A DNA stretch of 64,000 bases from Druceiella hillmani (GCA_039881145.1 JAYKKI010000014.1:3126001-3190000), one strand, 5' to 3'; positions 12,041 to 24,164 are shown, numbered from the stretch's first letter. Numbers and translations are program-made. The notes: a model not told the origin generated them from the letters alone.

Positions 12041-13438
12041 TTGGTAAATTTTAATAAATTTCCAGAGCCAGTTTCAGTAAAATGATTGTTTTGAAATGAT
12101 TGCACCATTACACACATTTTAAACAAAATTTTGGAAAGTTCAGAAACTATACACACTGTACAAACGATTCTAATATATTTTTCATAATTTGATAGTGAAA
12201 TATTTAAGTACAGCAAGTCGCAATTTTTTTGTTTAAAATTTGGTTTTATACTTTTTCTCTATATAAAAATTCTTAACGTTACGGTTAATTTTACTGAGCA
12301 CCAAACTTGACTTTTTTTTGAAGCTTAATAACATCGATTTACATGAAAATTAACACAATGACGCAAACAAAATTATTAGTCTTGAACATTAGACCATTTT
12401 TGTGAATCAGTAATATGGACTAAACGAATTTATTAACTTTTAATTTCTTAACAATTATTTACCATACAAAGTTACCAATTAACACATATTTATCGCGGTT
12501 AAATTGGTAAATTTTAGTAAATTTCCTGAGCCAGTTTCAATAAAATGATTGTTTTGAAATTTTTAAATGATTGCACCATTACACACATTTTAAACAAAAT
12601 TTTGGAAATTTCAGAAACTATACATACTGTACAAACGATTCTAATATTTTTTTCATAATTTGATAATGAATTATTTAAATCAGTACAGCAAGTTGCAATT
12701 TTTTTGTTTTAAATTTGGGTTTATACTTTTTCTCTATATAAAAATTCTTTCGCGGTTAGTTAATTTTACTGAGCACCAAACTTGCGTTACTTTTGAAGCT
12801 TAATAACATCGATTTACATGAAAATTAACACAATGACGCAAACAAAATTATTAGTCTTGAACATTAGACCATTTTTGTGAATCAGTAATATGGACTAAAC
12901 GAATTTATTAACTTTTCATTTCTTAACAATTATTTACCATACAAAGTTACCAATTAACACATATTTATCGCGGTTAAATTGGTAAATTTTAGTAAATTTC
13001 CTGAGCCAATTTCAGTAAAATGATTGTTTTGAAATTTTCAAATGATTGCACCATTACACACATTTTAAACAAAATTTTGGAAATTTCAGAAACTATACAT
13101 ACTGTACAAACAATTCTAATATTTTTTTCATAATTTGATAGTGAATTATGTAAGTCAGTACAGCAAGTCGCAATTTTTTTGCTTAAAATTTGATTTTATA
13201 CTTTTTCCCTATATAACAATTCTTTCGCGGTTAGTTAACGTTATGGTTAATTTTACTGAGCACCAAACTTGCGTTACTTTTGAAGTTTAATAACATCGAT
13301 TTACATGAAAATTGACGCAATGACACAAACAAAACTGAGTCAAAAATATGAACTAAACGAATTTATTAACTTTTCATTTCTTAACAATTATTTGCCATAC
13401 AAAGTTACCAATAATGACATATTTATCGCGGTTAATTT
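12041..13438 (+). repeat. Tandem repeat, three units of ~460-475 bp
   Basis: Units begin with TTGGTAAATTTTARTAAATTTCC at 12041, 12504 and 12979, giving periods of 463 and 475 bp. Each carries the same blocks: AAAATGATTGTTTTGAAAT, CACATTTTAAACAAAATTTTGGAAA, TACTGAGCACCAAACTTG, AACATCGATTTACATGAAAATT and a closing TATTTATCGCGGTTAA. The third unit lacks about 30 bp around TTAGTCTTGAACATTAGACC. Similarity is high (only scattered changes), so the array is a fairly young local satellite-like amplification. No open frame is conserved between units. Confidence 0.92.
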
Positions 13439-13920
13439 TTACTAGTCAATCGAGGAATCAGTGTAGCCATGAAGGCTACATTGGTTTCTCATCCGATATA
13501 AATTCAAATGACACGAAATACCATTAATGTCATCGGAATGATACAATAATATAGCAAAGTATCATCTTATAAACTTGACATTTTACTGGCTAATTAAGTT
13601 AAAGTTTGATCTATGTAAATGTCTACCATTTTTCTGTGCCAAATTTTGTTACAAGTTAAGCGTGTAAATGAAACAGATATTTGCTTGTGAATTCAGGCAT
13701 TTTAATTCAGTGGAAATAAGTATTTCCAGAATAGATTCAAGGCCCTTAAATGTACGTCAAGTAAGTATGGCATAGGTTTATCATAAACATTTTAAAGGTA
13801 GGGATTAGGAAATATATTAATTCAATATTTACCACAAATACAATTTCTATTACCTTTAGAAAGTATGTTTTATAAAATGTTATACAAGCGGATAATAGTA
13901 TCTCGTTACGGGTTTAAAAT
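13439..13920. other. Anonymous AT-rich DNA
   Basis: Nothing recognised between two tandem arrays. Confidence 0.5.
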
Positions 13921-14128
13921 AAATATATGTTGGAATTGAGAAATTCTGGATAAGTTGGGAAAAATGTGTATCACGTTGTATGAAATACCGTTAAACACTT
14001 ATTCCAAAATATTACTCAAATATTAAAACAAATATATGTTGGAGTTGAGAAATTCTGGATAAGTTGGGAAAAATGTGTATCACGTTGAATGAAATACCGT
14101 TAAACACTTATTCCAAAATATTACTCAA
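13921..14128 (+). repeat. Tandem duplication, 2 x 109 bp
   Basis: AAATATATGTTGGARTTGAGAAATTCTGG starts at 13921 and again at 14030, and the two units are almost identical through ATTCCAAAATATTACTCAA. Only a few substitutions separate them, so the duplication is recent. Confidence 0.93.
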
Positions 14129-16501
14129 GCCTACTTCTCAAGCTTTTTTGAAAACTGAAAAACTTAAAATATATTTTTAGAGAGCTTTTTAAATATAAAT
14201 TTTTCATGTTTTCCATGGAAACAAAATGCACTTTCCTACTTGACAAACATATCATTTATTCATAGAAAGTTCGAGTTTTGAATTGGTTAAATGAAATTTA
14301 ATGTCATGAGAAAAACATGCGAATGTAATAACAAGTAGATTTCATGAACCCTAGAAACCTTTTAAATTAAGACCTACATGGTTTTTGAAATGTTTTATTT
14401 TTTTCTAAACAAATTGTTTTGGATTGTGAAAATGGGCAGTGCAACGAGCAACTCTAACTAACAAAACTTTAAATAGCCATTCTTTACTCCTTGTGTTTAT
14501 AATACTATTGAGTCTTTGGCAAATAAATTCAATAAATATCACATAAGAAAAATGAATATATTTATTAAATTATCATAATCAAGAATCAAAATCATAATCA
14601 AATATCCATCGGCCAAGTCACATTAATGGATTTGTAACTGATAAATCTTTCAATAAAATTTTATTGGACAATGTTATTGATAGCCGTTAATTCTGTTCCA
14701 ATTCAATTAACATTTTGGTACCCCCTCATAGGGGATACCAAATATCACAACCAATTTAACGATTCTGTTAACGAATTGGTGAGTATGTTAACGTGAGTGA
14801 ATGAGGTTAATGTTTATATATCATTTAAAATGACGCGGAAATTGAAATGCCGTGATGTCAGTCGTGAAATTAGCCATTAATAAAGCATAGTTGAGATGGA
14901 GAAACGATTTGGACAGTGCGCAAGGCAATGATATACCGTAGAAATGATATACCGTAGAATGCAAGAAAGGATAAAAAAAAGATAATATTTTTTTCATTAA
15001 CGTTGATAAAACATGAGTTTGCTATTCTACAGAAAATTTGAATAGTCACAACCTCCTTACGATTAGATTTTAAGTTTATTTTTTTGGGGCTAAGTAAACC
15101 ATAAATATAATTATTTTCACATTATTTGGTAAGAGTTAATTTTCAAAGAAAAATTAGATAATGTACTCTTCTGGTTTAAAGGTTAGAATTTAAAGAATTA
15201 TATAACCAAAATATTATACCACTTAATGGAAGCTTAAGTTTTACCAAGTATTATATTTAATTTTGAAGAGTTTTGTTCATATCCCGAAAGTTAGATTAAG
15301 AAGTTCAAATCTAAGATAAAGGTTTATGATGTAGAGAAAGTACACATTTTTTACATCTAAATTAATGCATAAAGTTGGATCAGACAGGAAAATTTTTAGT
15401 AAGTATTTCTTTGAGTATTCTCCAAGAGTTTCCTTCTTTAGTTGATATCTGTTATCATTGTACTTGTAGCCTTGAATAAAATATTTGTCATTTTTTTATA
15501 AAAATTTATGTTTTTTTCAATATTTGCAATTACTTATTTCGACGTAATTTTATTGATTTTTTTTTCACTTGGCTCCTATAACTAAAGATAGAATTTTTTA
15601 ATTCTAATTCAATCAGCTATTTTGAAAGTTACGAGTTAGTTAACGTGGATATTTGACAGAGCTGCCAGTGTTTCAATCTTTGATTATTCTTAACGATATA
15701 GTAATGGACATAATTAAGGAACAGAGTAGTGATTTTCGAAGGTCTTAGTTGATTTGAATGCTGTCTGTACACTGAGTCGTAAGCATGTGGCTATGGAAGC
15801 CAAATTGGAAAGTTTATGTGGTTGAATGGAGAGGAACAAATACGTTAAAGTCAACTCCTGGTAACGAATGTCTGAAACTCGTACAAACTGATATGTAAAA
15901 TAAAACTGGAAACATTCTGTTCAAAATTAAAATTATGCCAATCAAGTGGAGCGAGACACAGAAGGTAATGAAGTACCTCAAGCGGTGATATAAAATTTTC
16001 AATAATCGTTAATTAAACATACTCTCTGAATATTCCATTTTGAGAAGACATTTAACGAATATTTATTAGGAGATATTTAGAACCGTTAGGGTTCCAATCA
16101 AAAATGATATAAAACACCCAAAATTAGACTGAATCATGCGTTTATAAAAGAACCCGACTAGATTCTATAAAAACCTGGATTGGAACTCTCAAGAAAAAGC
16201 ATATTTATCTGAAACTGACCGGATGATAAACTGTACTGGTGGTATTAAAGAATATTAGAGAGACCTGGGGTGAAAAGATACCTAAAGCCTAGAAAAAATC
16301 GGCATGTATGAAGCACTGTGGGTGCACTTTGAGTCACCAAAAGAATATAGGATATGAAAAAGACATAGATGCATTTTGCTGCATAGGATATGAAGAAGAA
16401 GAAATATGTATTTGTTTGAAATTCACTCAGATAAATTAACAAAATTTATAACGTTACGTTCAAACAGGTCAGCAACTTTTATATAATTGTATTTTAAAAA
16501 G
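14129..16501. other. Anonymous AT-rich DNA
   Basis: No gene or known repeat is recognised over about 2.4 kb. The segment 16040-16400 is less AT-rich and has phrases such as TGGATTGGAACTCTCAAG, possibly an old transposon, but I cannot read a domain in any frame. Confidence 0.45.
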
Positions 16502-16710
16502 TTATCAACTTAATTTTTCACAACTAAATGAAACTCCATCATGTAGAATTATTTCTACTTTATTTAAATTCTTTACCTCGACCTAGGTTTTGTTGTATCA
16601 CATCTTCAGGTGGTCAATTAGTAATGAGAGTAGGATCACGTAGTTTAATTTAGTTGTCAAAAATTAAATTATACTGAATTTCTACAAAATTAACGCCAAA
16701 TATGTTCAAT
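16502..16710 (+). mobile_element. Palindromic element, copy 3 (degenerate)
   Basis: The left arm is recognisable (ACAACTAAATGAAACTCCATCATGTAG, CCTCGACCTAGGTTTTGTTGTA, CATCTTCAGGTGG). The centre and most of the right arm are deleted, leaving only GGATCACGTAGTTTAATTTAGTTGT. The one-sided tail GAATTTCTACAAAATTAACGCCAAATATGTTCAATA (written in two parts: GAATTTCTACAAAATTAAC and GCCAAATATGTTCAATA) follows in plus orientation. Outside the usual arm ends, CTTAATTTTTCACAACTAAAT and its right counterpart extend the pairing, as in copy 8, which suggests a subfamily. No convincing flanking direct repeat directly abuts it. Confidence 0.7.
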
Positions 16711-17384
16711 AAATTAACAATTTTTTTATAATTATATTTTAACAGGCAAACGTCCCTTTGTATCATTACTTTTTAACAGGTTAACATTTTTTATTTTAAT
16801 CTTTATATCATTATATTTTAACATATTAAAACTTTAATTGATCAAATCTGCTGTTCTCTCTTTCTTATTAGGGAAAAAATATATATGTATATTCTGATTA
16901 TTCCCGTTTTTTTTTTAAATAATTCAAAAATTATTTGTAACAAAATGAATGAAACGTTTCAAAACGTTATTTAGAACCTTAATCAGCCCCGGTTTATGAA
17001 ACATATGACATTGGAAATCCTTTCAATGAATTGTTATTCGCAAGGGACAGTTTTAATTTTTGCACCAGCTTAAATGACTTGAATGACATTAAATGCCAAA
17101 GAATAAATACTAAAATGCGGCAAGTACCTAATCAATACTAATGCAAATATGAGAAACAGCGAGACCGGGCAAAATACAAATGCATTTGTCTTGGCTGATT
17201 TTATTTTTAACCAACTACAGAAAAGTTGGAATTGTTAATTTGAGATTGGAAATCTTAATTTTAATTTTTCAGGTTGAAAAAAACTTAGGCATCGTTTTTT
17301 TTCAACCTGTAACTCGGAGCTTTGAGACGCATTAACCTATTTTCATGATAATTTTTTTGGTTAAAAAGGAATGATTTCAAAATG
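16711..17384. other. Anonymous AT-rich DNA
   Basis: AT-rich with T- and A-runs. A short inverted pair, TTTTCAGGTTGAAAAAAAC / GTTTTTTTTCAACCTG, lies at about 17267-17311. Nothing else is seen. Confidence 0.5.
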
Positions 17385-17896
17385 ATCCTATGTAAATGTA
17401 ATCAAGACCTGATTATGGACACTGTAAATATCCTGGTAATGGATGAGAGTACAAGGTCTTTTTTTGAAAATTTTGGACCGAATTTGAACTCATTTGACTT
17501 ATCTTTGTAAGTAACTTAATCAGAGATGGTAGCAGGGGTTTAATGATGGACCCGAAAGATAGTAACAGAACTCCTGAATAGTGAAGAATAAATTCATCGA
17601 GGTTAGGCTCATTAAATTTGTTTCAACCGAGCGTTTGATTAGAATTAATGACAAGTGTGATAGAACATAAAGGTCATGACAGAATTCTCTCAGTGATGAG
17701 AAGTAGATTAACCAATTTTGGGTTCGGTTTGCTTGTTTGATGGATCTTTTGGTCATATGTGTTGCCAGGATAAGTAGTAGTGGAGCCATAAAGCGGTGAC
17801 AGAATCTACTTAGTTATGCGGAGTATGTTAATCGACGTTAAACTCAAAAGAGTTTAACAATAAATATGTAAGCAGGAAAGTACAAGATTAAATGGA
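17385..17896 (+). repeat. Diverged low-complexity repeat family (related to 51300-52330)
   Basis: Phrases such as ACAGAATTCTCTCAGTGATGAGAAGTAGATTAACC, here split over 17676-17712, recur in altered form at 17801-17835 and again near 51850-51885 (GGAACTCTTCAATAATGAG, GAGTAGGCTCGTCTATTTTGG). Both regions then lead into strings of GTAAGTATG/GGTATGTA units. I take this as an old repeat family with a minisatellite-prone end; its class is unknown. Confidence 0.45.
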
Positions 17897-18228
17897 TAAG
17901 TATAGGTATATATAAAAGGCATGAAACAATTAGGATATGATAGCTAAGTATAGGTATGTATAAAAGGCATGAAACAATTAGGATATGATAGCTAAGTATA
18001 GGTATGTATAAAAGGCATTAAACAATTAGGATATGATAGCTAAGTATAGGTATGTATAAAAGACATGAAACAATTAGGATATCATAGCTAAGTATAGGTA
18101 TGTATAAAAGACATGAAACAATTAGGATATGATAGCTAAGTAAAGGTATGTATAAAAGGCATGAAACAATTAGGATATGATAGCTAAGTATAGGTATGTA
18201 TAAAAGGCATGAAACAATTAGGATATGA
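17897..18228 (+). repeat. 48-bp minisatellite, ~7 units
   Basis: TAAGTATAGG starts at 17897, 17945, 17993, 18041, 18089, 18137 and 18185, an exact 48-bp period. Each unit reads through GGTATGTATAAAAGGCATGA, AACAATTAGGATATGATAGC. Units differ at single bases only (for example GGC/GAC, ATGAT/ATCAT). Unit-to-unit identity with no non-repetitive spacer excludes a CRISPR-like structure. Confidence 0.95.
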
Positions 18229-18785
18229 ATAAATAGGTAAGCAGTTAGGTAAGTGAATATTTACTAAAATATAATTAAGTAAGTAGGTAGAAATGTAAAT
18301 ATGTATGTACAAGTAAATGTAGTTTTATATAAAGACATGAAGCACCCAGAATATCAATATGAAGATAACTGTATATTTACCTACCAGCCTACCAATATCC
18401 TAATGGTTTCAAAAGGGTCACATTTGACTTGGAACCAATACCTAAACTCGTTAACAATATAATTATTTTACAAATATATTATCTTCACATACGATTTGTA
18501 CCGCAAAAGTTCCAAATCAATACTCATATATTTAATATTTTATACTTTTCTTAGTATTGATAATTTAGTGACTGTTCTCGAAATATGGAATACTTCTTTT
18601 ATAGGAATGAACTTATTTGTACATAATGGAGACATCAAGTGAAAACAAGTCCATGTGAATATGCATGCAAATCCAATGTAAATTTGGTTAGCTATTAATT
18701 TTTAATTTCATGTAAGCAGTGCTGTGAGTATAAAAAAAAGTTCCGATTTTAAACTTAGATAATATTATTGCTCCAATTGAAACAA
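18229..18785. other. Degenerate GTAAGTA-type repeats then anonymous DNA
   Basis: Up to about 18370 the sequence keeps the style of the minisatellite (TAGGTAAGCAGTTAGGTAAG and the like). The rest is plain AT-rich sequence. Confidence 0.5.
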
Positions 18786-18846
18786 TCAAAAATGTAACGA
18801 ATGTTATTAGACAAATTTTGTCTAATAACATTCGTTACATTTTTGA
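18786..18846. repeat. Perfect hairpin, 30-bp arms, 1-base loop
   Basis: Left arm 18786-18815, beginning TCAAAAATGTAACGAATG, is the exact complement of 18817-18846, with one T between. The sequence is unrelated to the palindromic element family or to the other short hairpins here. A perfect match this long shows that one arm was made recently by copying the other. Confidence 0.95.
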
Positions 18847-19329
18847 CATATACTACAATAATTTAAATGTTATAAGAAACGTTGACACACGCAAAGTGTC
18901 TTTTGGATAAAAGTAACGATGTAAAAGTGAACAACATTAAAGAGGCCAACCTATTTTGTTTCAACTTTTTATCGAGCTCGGTTCAATCCACGCAAGATGT
19001 TTGCCAAAAAATAAGAAGGCTCCATTCACCTGCAATGCGGGGGGAATCGTTTTCAAAGATAGTTTTCACAGAACTTTAAGTTAGCTTATAAACAACGCTA
19101 ATAAACTGGCTAAGGTTCTACGACGTAGAGAATCGTAAATATAAACATTACTAGAAAAGTTCTTTGTATGACATCCTTTTTATAATCTTTCAAGTTACTT
19201 CAAATCTTTCAAGAACATACCATAATTTTTATTACGACCAGTATGTTATTTTTATCTCGAACTCCTCGACTTACTGTAAATTTTTAAATTTTATAAAACA
19301 TTATCTATATTGGATTATCTAAATATATT
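18847..19329. other. Anonymous AT-rich DNA
   Basis: No feature is recognised. Confidence 0.5.
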
Positions 19330-19603
19330 ATTTCTAAAAGGTGTTTTTTGGTCGAGCGGCTCGATCTCTTTAACTACTGCACCAAAAAAAATAAAAAAAA
19401 TACCCACTTAAAGCTTATGTTTTCTACTTTGGGCGAAAAATATAAAAAAATTCGAAAAAAATCTTTTTGTTAAAAAAATTAATTTTTATAACAATTGGCA
19501 TGAGCGCCATCTGTGGGCGACACATCAAATATCTTAGCCAAATTGTATACTTGGAACACGCTAGATGGCGATATAGTGCGAAGACTTTGCACGGGTCAGC
19601 TAG
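19330..19603 (+). mobile_element. Helitron-type 3' end (CTAG terminus), plus strand
   Basis: The sequence GTGCGAAG-A-CTTTGCAC (19576-19592) forms an 8-bp hairpin with one wobble pair, followed seven bases later by CTAG (19600-19603) and a T. Helitrons end in CTRR with a hairpin a few bases upstream and insert between A and T, so this fits a Helitron 3' terminus. Upstream, GAGCGCCATCTGTGGGCG (19502-19519) and CTAGATGGCG (19561-19570) form a further imperfect inverted pair. The left boundary is not determined. The segment from about 19330 (GGTCGAGCGGCTCGATC, itself a short palindrome) is included as probable element. No helicase sequence remains, so it would be a non-autonomous or decayed copy. 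Confidence 0.55.
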
Positions 19604-20344
19604 TAAAATAATATTATCGATTATTACTTACAAAATACACGGAGAAAATTTTAAGGTTAGAAAAGTGTCTTTAAATCCATATTTTGAAGTTTGAACACAC
19701 TTTTCAATATATTATAGAAATGCCGTACTTCACTAGCAAACCAACAAATTTACACAATTTTCGTTAACTAATTGATGTACAGTCAACGGCTAATAATCGT
19801 TAGTAAGCCGATTTTGTTTTATTCCATTTTAAATTATTTTTGGTACCATAGAAAGGTATTCTAATTTATTTTTAATATAATAATAAAAAGTATGACGTAA
19901 AAATTAATAGTTAGTATATGATGTCAGTACAAACAAACAAATGGATAGATAGACAATAATTTAAATATGACGAATATATTGCTATATCAATAATTTCATC
20001 AAGTCACACTAGATGTTGAGAACTTATTCTCGTGAAAGATTGAAGCTGGTGATCAGTGAGATGTTACAAAATTAATTATATAAATGCAATGTAACTATGT
20101 ATTAAAGATTAATCTAATAGTAGACAAATTAACAAATAATTTAGCAGAGGATTGGTGGAGAAGAAATAGGGTAATGACTGTAAATCATGTCAGAATATTT
20201 AAGACGTCTTTTGACCGAAAATCCGTTTTGAATGCCAGTATCAAGTTTATACCAAAGTGTGACAATGTCTACGTGATTTATTATGATATTGTCTAATTTC
20301 CATAATGCTATAATTTAGCTATTTAAAGAAATAAATCGTTTGAT
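19604..20344. other. Anonymous AT-rich DNA
   Basis: Nothing recognised. The open frame at 20084-20296 (70 codons) has no motif and is not called. Confidence 0.5.
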
Positions 20345-20812
20345 TAATGCCGGCAATATGAGTTACACATCAACAGCAGTAGATCTTCAGCATCATGGCT
20401 GATGGGTTGGAACCGCGAGTTCAATGACAGTCTCTGCTTAAGACCGACAATACTAATTTAAAAACCACAGATCTTCGTGTCTCACCAAGTAGGCAGACAG
20501 TACACTTACAACTTCATGACTAAGGAGTTGGAATCTGGAGTTCAATAATGGGGTCTCCATTTGAGACCCACAAAAATAATTTTAAAATAGAAGACCCTTA
20601 ACTTTCATGGTTTAGGCAGTATCAGAACTTATGAGTTGGAACACAGAGTTTAATGACTGAGTCTTTGTTTGAGATCCATAACACTTATTGCAAAACAGCA
20701 AATCCTCAAGTCTTACGGTGTGGGCTGATAGTACTTTGCACAATCAGGATTGATAAGTTTCAGCCCAAAGTTCGAGGACAGAGTCTCTGCTTCAGACCTG
20801 CGTAAATGCTGC
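20345..20812 (+). repeat. Four diverged tandem units of ~108-122 bp
   Basis: The block GAGTTCAATGACnGnGTCTCTGCTTnAGACC begins at 20417, 20538, 20646 and 20768 in progressively altered form, each preceded by GAGTTGGAACnnn and a CATGACT-like block and followed by an AAAnCAnAnGAnCTTC-type block. Many substitutions show an old array. Unit composition is less AT-rich than the flanks. Confidence 0.8.
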
Positions 20813-23090
20813 GAAACTCAGGAATAAACATTATCCTAGAATTTGAAACACATCGTAGATTTAAGAACAAGGATTTATACAAGGTGTTATTATATTATGT
20901 AGAATGAAAAGGGATTCAGTAGCTAAACTAAGGCTGAGAGCTCCAAGGGCTTTGAAAATAGAATTAGCGTAAAACGGACTATAAGGATTGTACAATGAAT
21001 TGTGTGTGTTGTTCACCTATTTCCTTCCATCTAGTTAAGACCTTACCTAAACTCTGCAATATGGTCCTATTTTCTCAGGCCAAATATATAGCGAATAGAA
21101 AAATTTTGAAGCCGTCCTATTTTAAATATTTTATTTAACCGACCTTCTTTTATGATAGGGTAGCAAACAATCCGATTATCAAGAAAGTGTAGCAAATTCC
21201 TTTTCCAGATTTCATGGAATATAATAAAGACAAGCTGATAGATAATAGTCTAATAGTGTTTACACGATATAATGTCAAACAGACACGGGAAGAAAGAAAG
21301 GTAGATAAGCAGAAAAAAATATAGTCTCATTTTATTCAAAAAACATTACAGTTACAAATATGCAAATCTACATTTTACTATTCTATAGCCAAGCTAGGAA
21401 CTTTTATAGTTCGCCCTATATGTGGCCCTATATGTCTATCTATTTGTCTATCCGTCTGCATGTCGCAGCCGTTTTACTTGCAGATTATTAGTGCTATAAA
21501 GCGGATATTATGGCTTTATGATATATATATATATACACAAATTTATGTATTTATATAAAATCTTTTAAAGAAAATTTCTTAAGATACCCCTCTGGTGTAA
21601 AGAGAGGATAAATTATTTTCCGGTATCCCATTATGTAGGATACACTACGTAGGGAAATACTATGTACGTTTAAATTATTATAAGTCCCTAAAGGTATTCA
21701 AAACCCTCGTAGTAAAAGTTCTGTTCGTCCATGACAGGTTTTTTTACTATATATACATATATAGATTTTACATATACAAATTTTGTTATCAAATTAGCAG
21801 AAGACCTTTTACATTTGGTGTATTACAAAACGTTTCAATTATTCTTATATTCCTTTTGGAAAGGTTTACTCTCGGAATTGGGCGAGTTTCAACTTTTAAT
21901 TTTTATTTTGTTACTTATTATATTTTTATTTTAAATAATACAATTTTTCCTTGAAATTATACATTATATAATTTTTCAATTGTGTATCATTTTTTTTCTC
22001 TGTCCTTAAAGCACATAGAAGCAAATATTTTGTTTGATGTATTTCACTGTCTTTGTTTGATAACAACATCACTTTAACTTTGATTCTTCTTGTAACTTTT
22101 CTTGTAAATTTTCTTTTAACTTTGACTTTAACTAGATCCTTAGGAGAAATGGAGTAAATTATAACAATCAAATCGAAAAAGTAATAATTTTACAAATTAA
22201 TATTGTACAATTTACAATAAATCAATTCCTGAATGAAAACGGAACATTTAAGAAACATACGAAGATATAAGAGTCTGTGTATCAAATTTTTATGGTTGCT
22301 TCCTTTTATTTCCGTCCTTGCGTCTTTTAATTTACTGTTGGGCCTTGTGCCGGATATTAAAATTTTATTTTGCTCCAATGACGTTCCTCGAAATATGGCG
22401 TCATTTTCTAGTGACTTACGTTTCATTCCTTTTGTTGGAAATATGTAGCCTTGTTCATTTATTAATACTCCTCTAAACGATTATATCATTACAATGTTTC
22501 ATCGTATTGTGTTAGAGACAATAGTCCAATATACTCGTTAATAATTTTCCTACTCTTCGAGGGTGAAAATTCTCCTGCATTACACATTTCTAGATCTTAA
22601 AAATTTCCGTTTATATATTGCATCTAGAAGAGCCTCGCAAAGTTTGATATATAGATCGTAACGATACTGTTGTTACTAATATGTACTACGAATATAAATG
22701 CATTATAAAAATATTTAATAAAAGTGAAATACATGCCGCTTTCCAGCAGAGAATCATAAAACTATATATTTACGACGGTTGCTTATAAAAAAAGTCATTA
22801 CTTCAACAGTCCATAATTTATTATGAGCTACATCTATTTCTTTTATATATAAGATATTTATTGAAGTAGTTGATCGCTCTAGTGATTTTTCCTTACAAAG
22901 AAGATCTCAATATAATTGATATATTGTTAACATATATACCAATGGAAAAATAATGTGCATATAATAGATTAATATAGAATTAAATTTAATACAAACTTTT
23001 TTACAACAAAATTAAACCAACTCCAAATGATTACTGAATAAGAGGCGCACTGAAAACTATAAAATAATTAATATTTAGTTGAAACTTTTG
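20813..23090. other. Anonymous AT-rich DNA with one repeat-like segment
   Basis: At about 21395-21500, CTATATGTCTATCTATTTGTCTATCCGTCTGCATGTCGCAGCCGTTTTACT (quoted here only in part: TCTATCCGTCTGCATGTCGC) matches the style of the TCTGTCTG-type arthropod repeats seen elsewhere in the window. Overlapping open frames on both strands at 21926-22448 have no recognised motif; the minus-strand one is a run of lysine/arginine/valine codons from a short imperfect repeat and is not called. Confidence 0.45.
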
Positions 23091-23379
23091 CAATAAAATA
23101 TTCACCATTAAATGAAACTACATGATGTAGTATTATTTCTACTTTCTTTACTATCTTTTCCACGACCTAGGTTTCGTTGTATTACAACATCTTCAGGTGG
23201 GATATTAGCAAATAATCTTTGCTAATATCCCACCTGAAGATGTTGTAATATAACGAAACCTAGGTCGTGGTAAAGAAATTAAAGAAAGTAGAAATAATAC
23301 TACATCACGTAGTTTCATTTAATTGTGAATAATGAATTTCTACAAAATTAACGCCAAATATATTCAACAATAAAATATT
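23091..23379 (+). mobile_element. Palindromic element, copy 4 (most complete; CAATAAAATATT direct repeats)
   Basis: This is the best-preserved copy. Arms 23100-23212 and 23218-23330 are about 113 bp each and pair with roughly seven mismatches around a 5-base centre. The arm reads, from outside in, ACCATTAAATGAAACTAC, TGATGTAGTATTATTTCTAC, CACGACCTAGGTTTCGTTG, ACAACATCTTCAGGTGGG, ATATTAGCAAA. The one-sided tail (ATGAATTTCTACAAAATTAA, CGCCAAATATATTCAA) follows at 23332-23367. CAATAAAATATT is present exactly at 23091-23102 and 23368-23379, a probable 12-bp target-site duplication. Transcribed on either strand it would fold into a hairpin of about 110 bp, long enough to be a Dicer substrate. Confidence 0.9.
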
Positions 23380-24164
23380 GTTTTTGACATAAATATATTT
23401 GCAACTCACAGCTACGACTAGAGATTATTGGAATCGTTGCTAATTCGGCGCTTACCTTTTTTCGCACGTACATGTACACAAAGATAAGTGCCAGATTTAC
23501 TTCGAACCATACTGAAGTATATCCTATTAAAAATATAGTATCGATTTGAATAATTTTGTTTAATAGAAGTATATCCTATTAAAAAAAATCATCCAAATCG
23601 ATTAATAAATGTTGGGTACGTTATTGTGTTTTACATCATAGATAACACACAAAAATACAGTGGAATTGGGAACTTTCTCTTTTTTTTAATTCGATTAAAA
23701 ATTTAGATTTAATTGAGGATCAGAGGATTAATAGAATAACTAATCAGGGCTGGAAATTATGTGAAACGGAAAAATTATGGACGAGTTTTGTATTTATTGA
23801 AGATCTGTTTTCGTTACTAGAAACTGGTTGATATAGAAATGTTTCATAGCAAATTAGTTTCTTTAGAGATTAGAAGATAAAATTTTAGAACCTATTTTAA
23901 AATGAGAGCTTAAGATAATAGAACGGAATCTAAAATAAGAGCATTAAATAAGTTTATGATTTTCAAGTTCATAGAAGTCGGAATTTTGTTTTGATAAAAA
24001 GAATAGAAATGTTTAAGCGAATAGTTAGAGTCTAGAATAGAAGCTTTCAGCTGAAAAACTGTTATCTTAATTTTGTTTTTCTTTGTTTTTCATAAGTACA
24101 TTTTTCCTAATAGAACCTAATCTGTTTTTTAAGAAACACTTATTCCAAGACGAGGCAGCCTTTT
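23380..24164. other. Anonymous AT-rich DNA
   Basis: Short direct repeat GAAGTATATCCTATTAAAAA at 23514-23533 and 23567-23586 is the only structure I see. Confidence 0.5.

Noticed and set aside
16482..16741. TATAATTRTATTTTA at 16482-16496 and 16727-16741 as the target duplication of palindromic copy 3
   Set aside because: Neither copy abuts the element ends (gaps of several bases on both sides) and the sequence is simple AT, so coincidence is likely.
17897..18228. CRISPR-like regular array
   Set aside because: The whole 48-bp unit repeats with no variable spacer, and the sequence context is eukaryotic.
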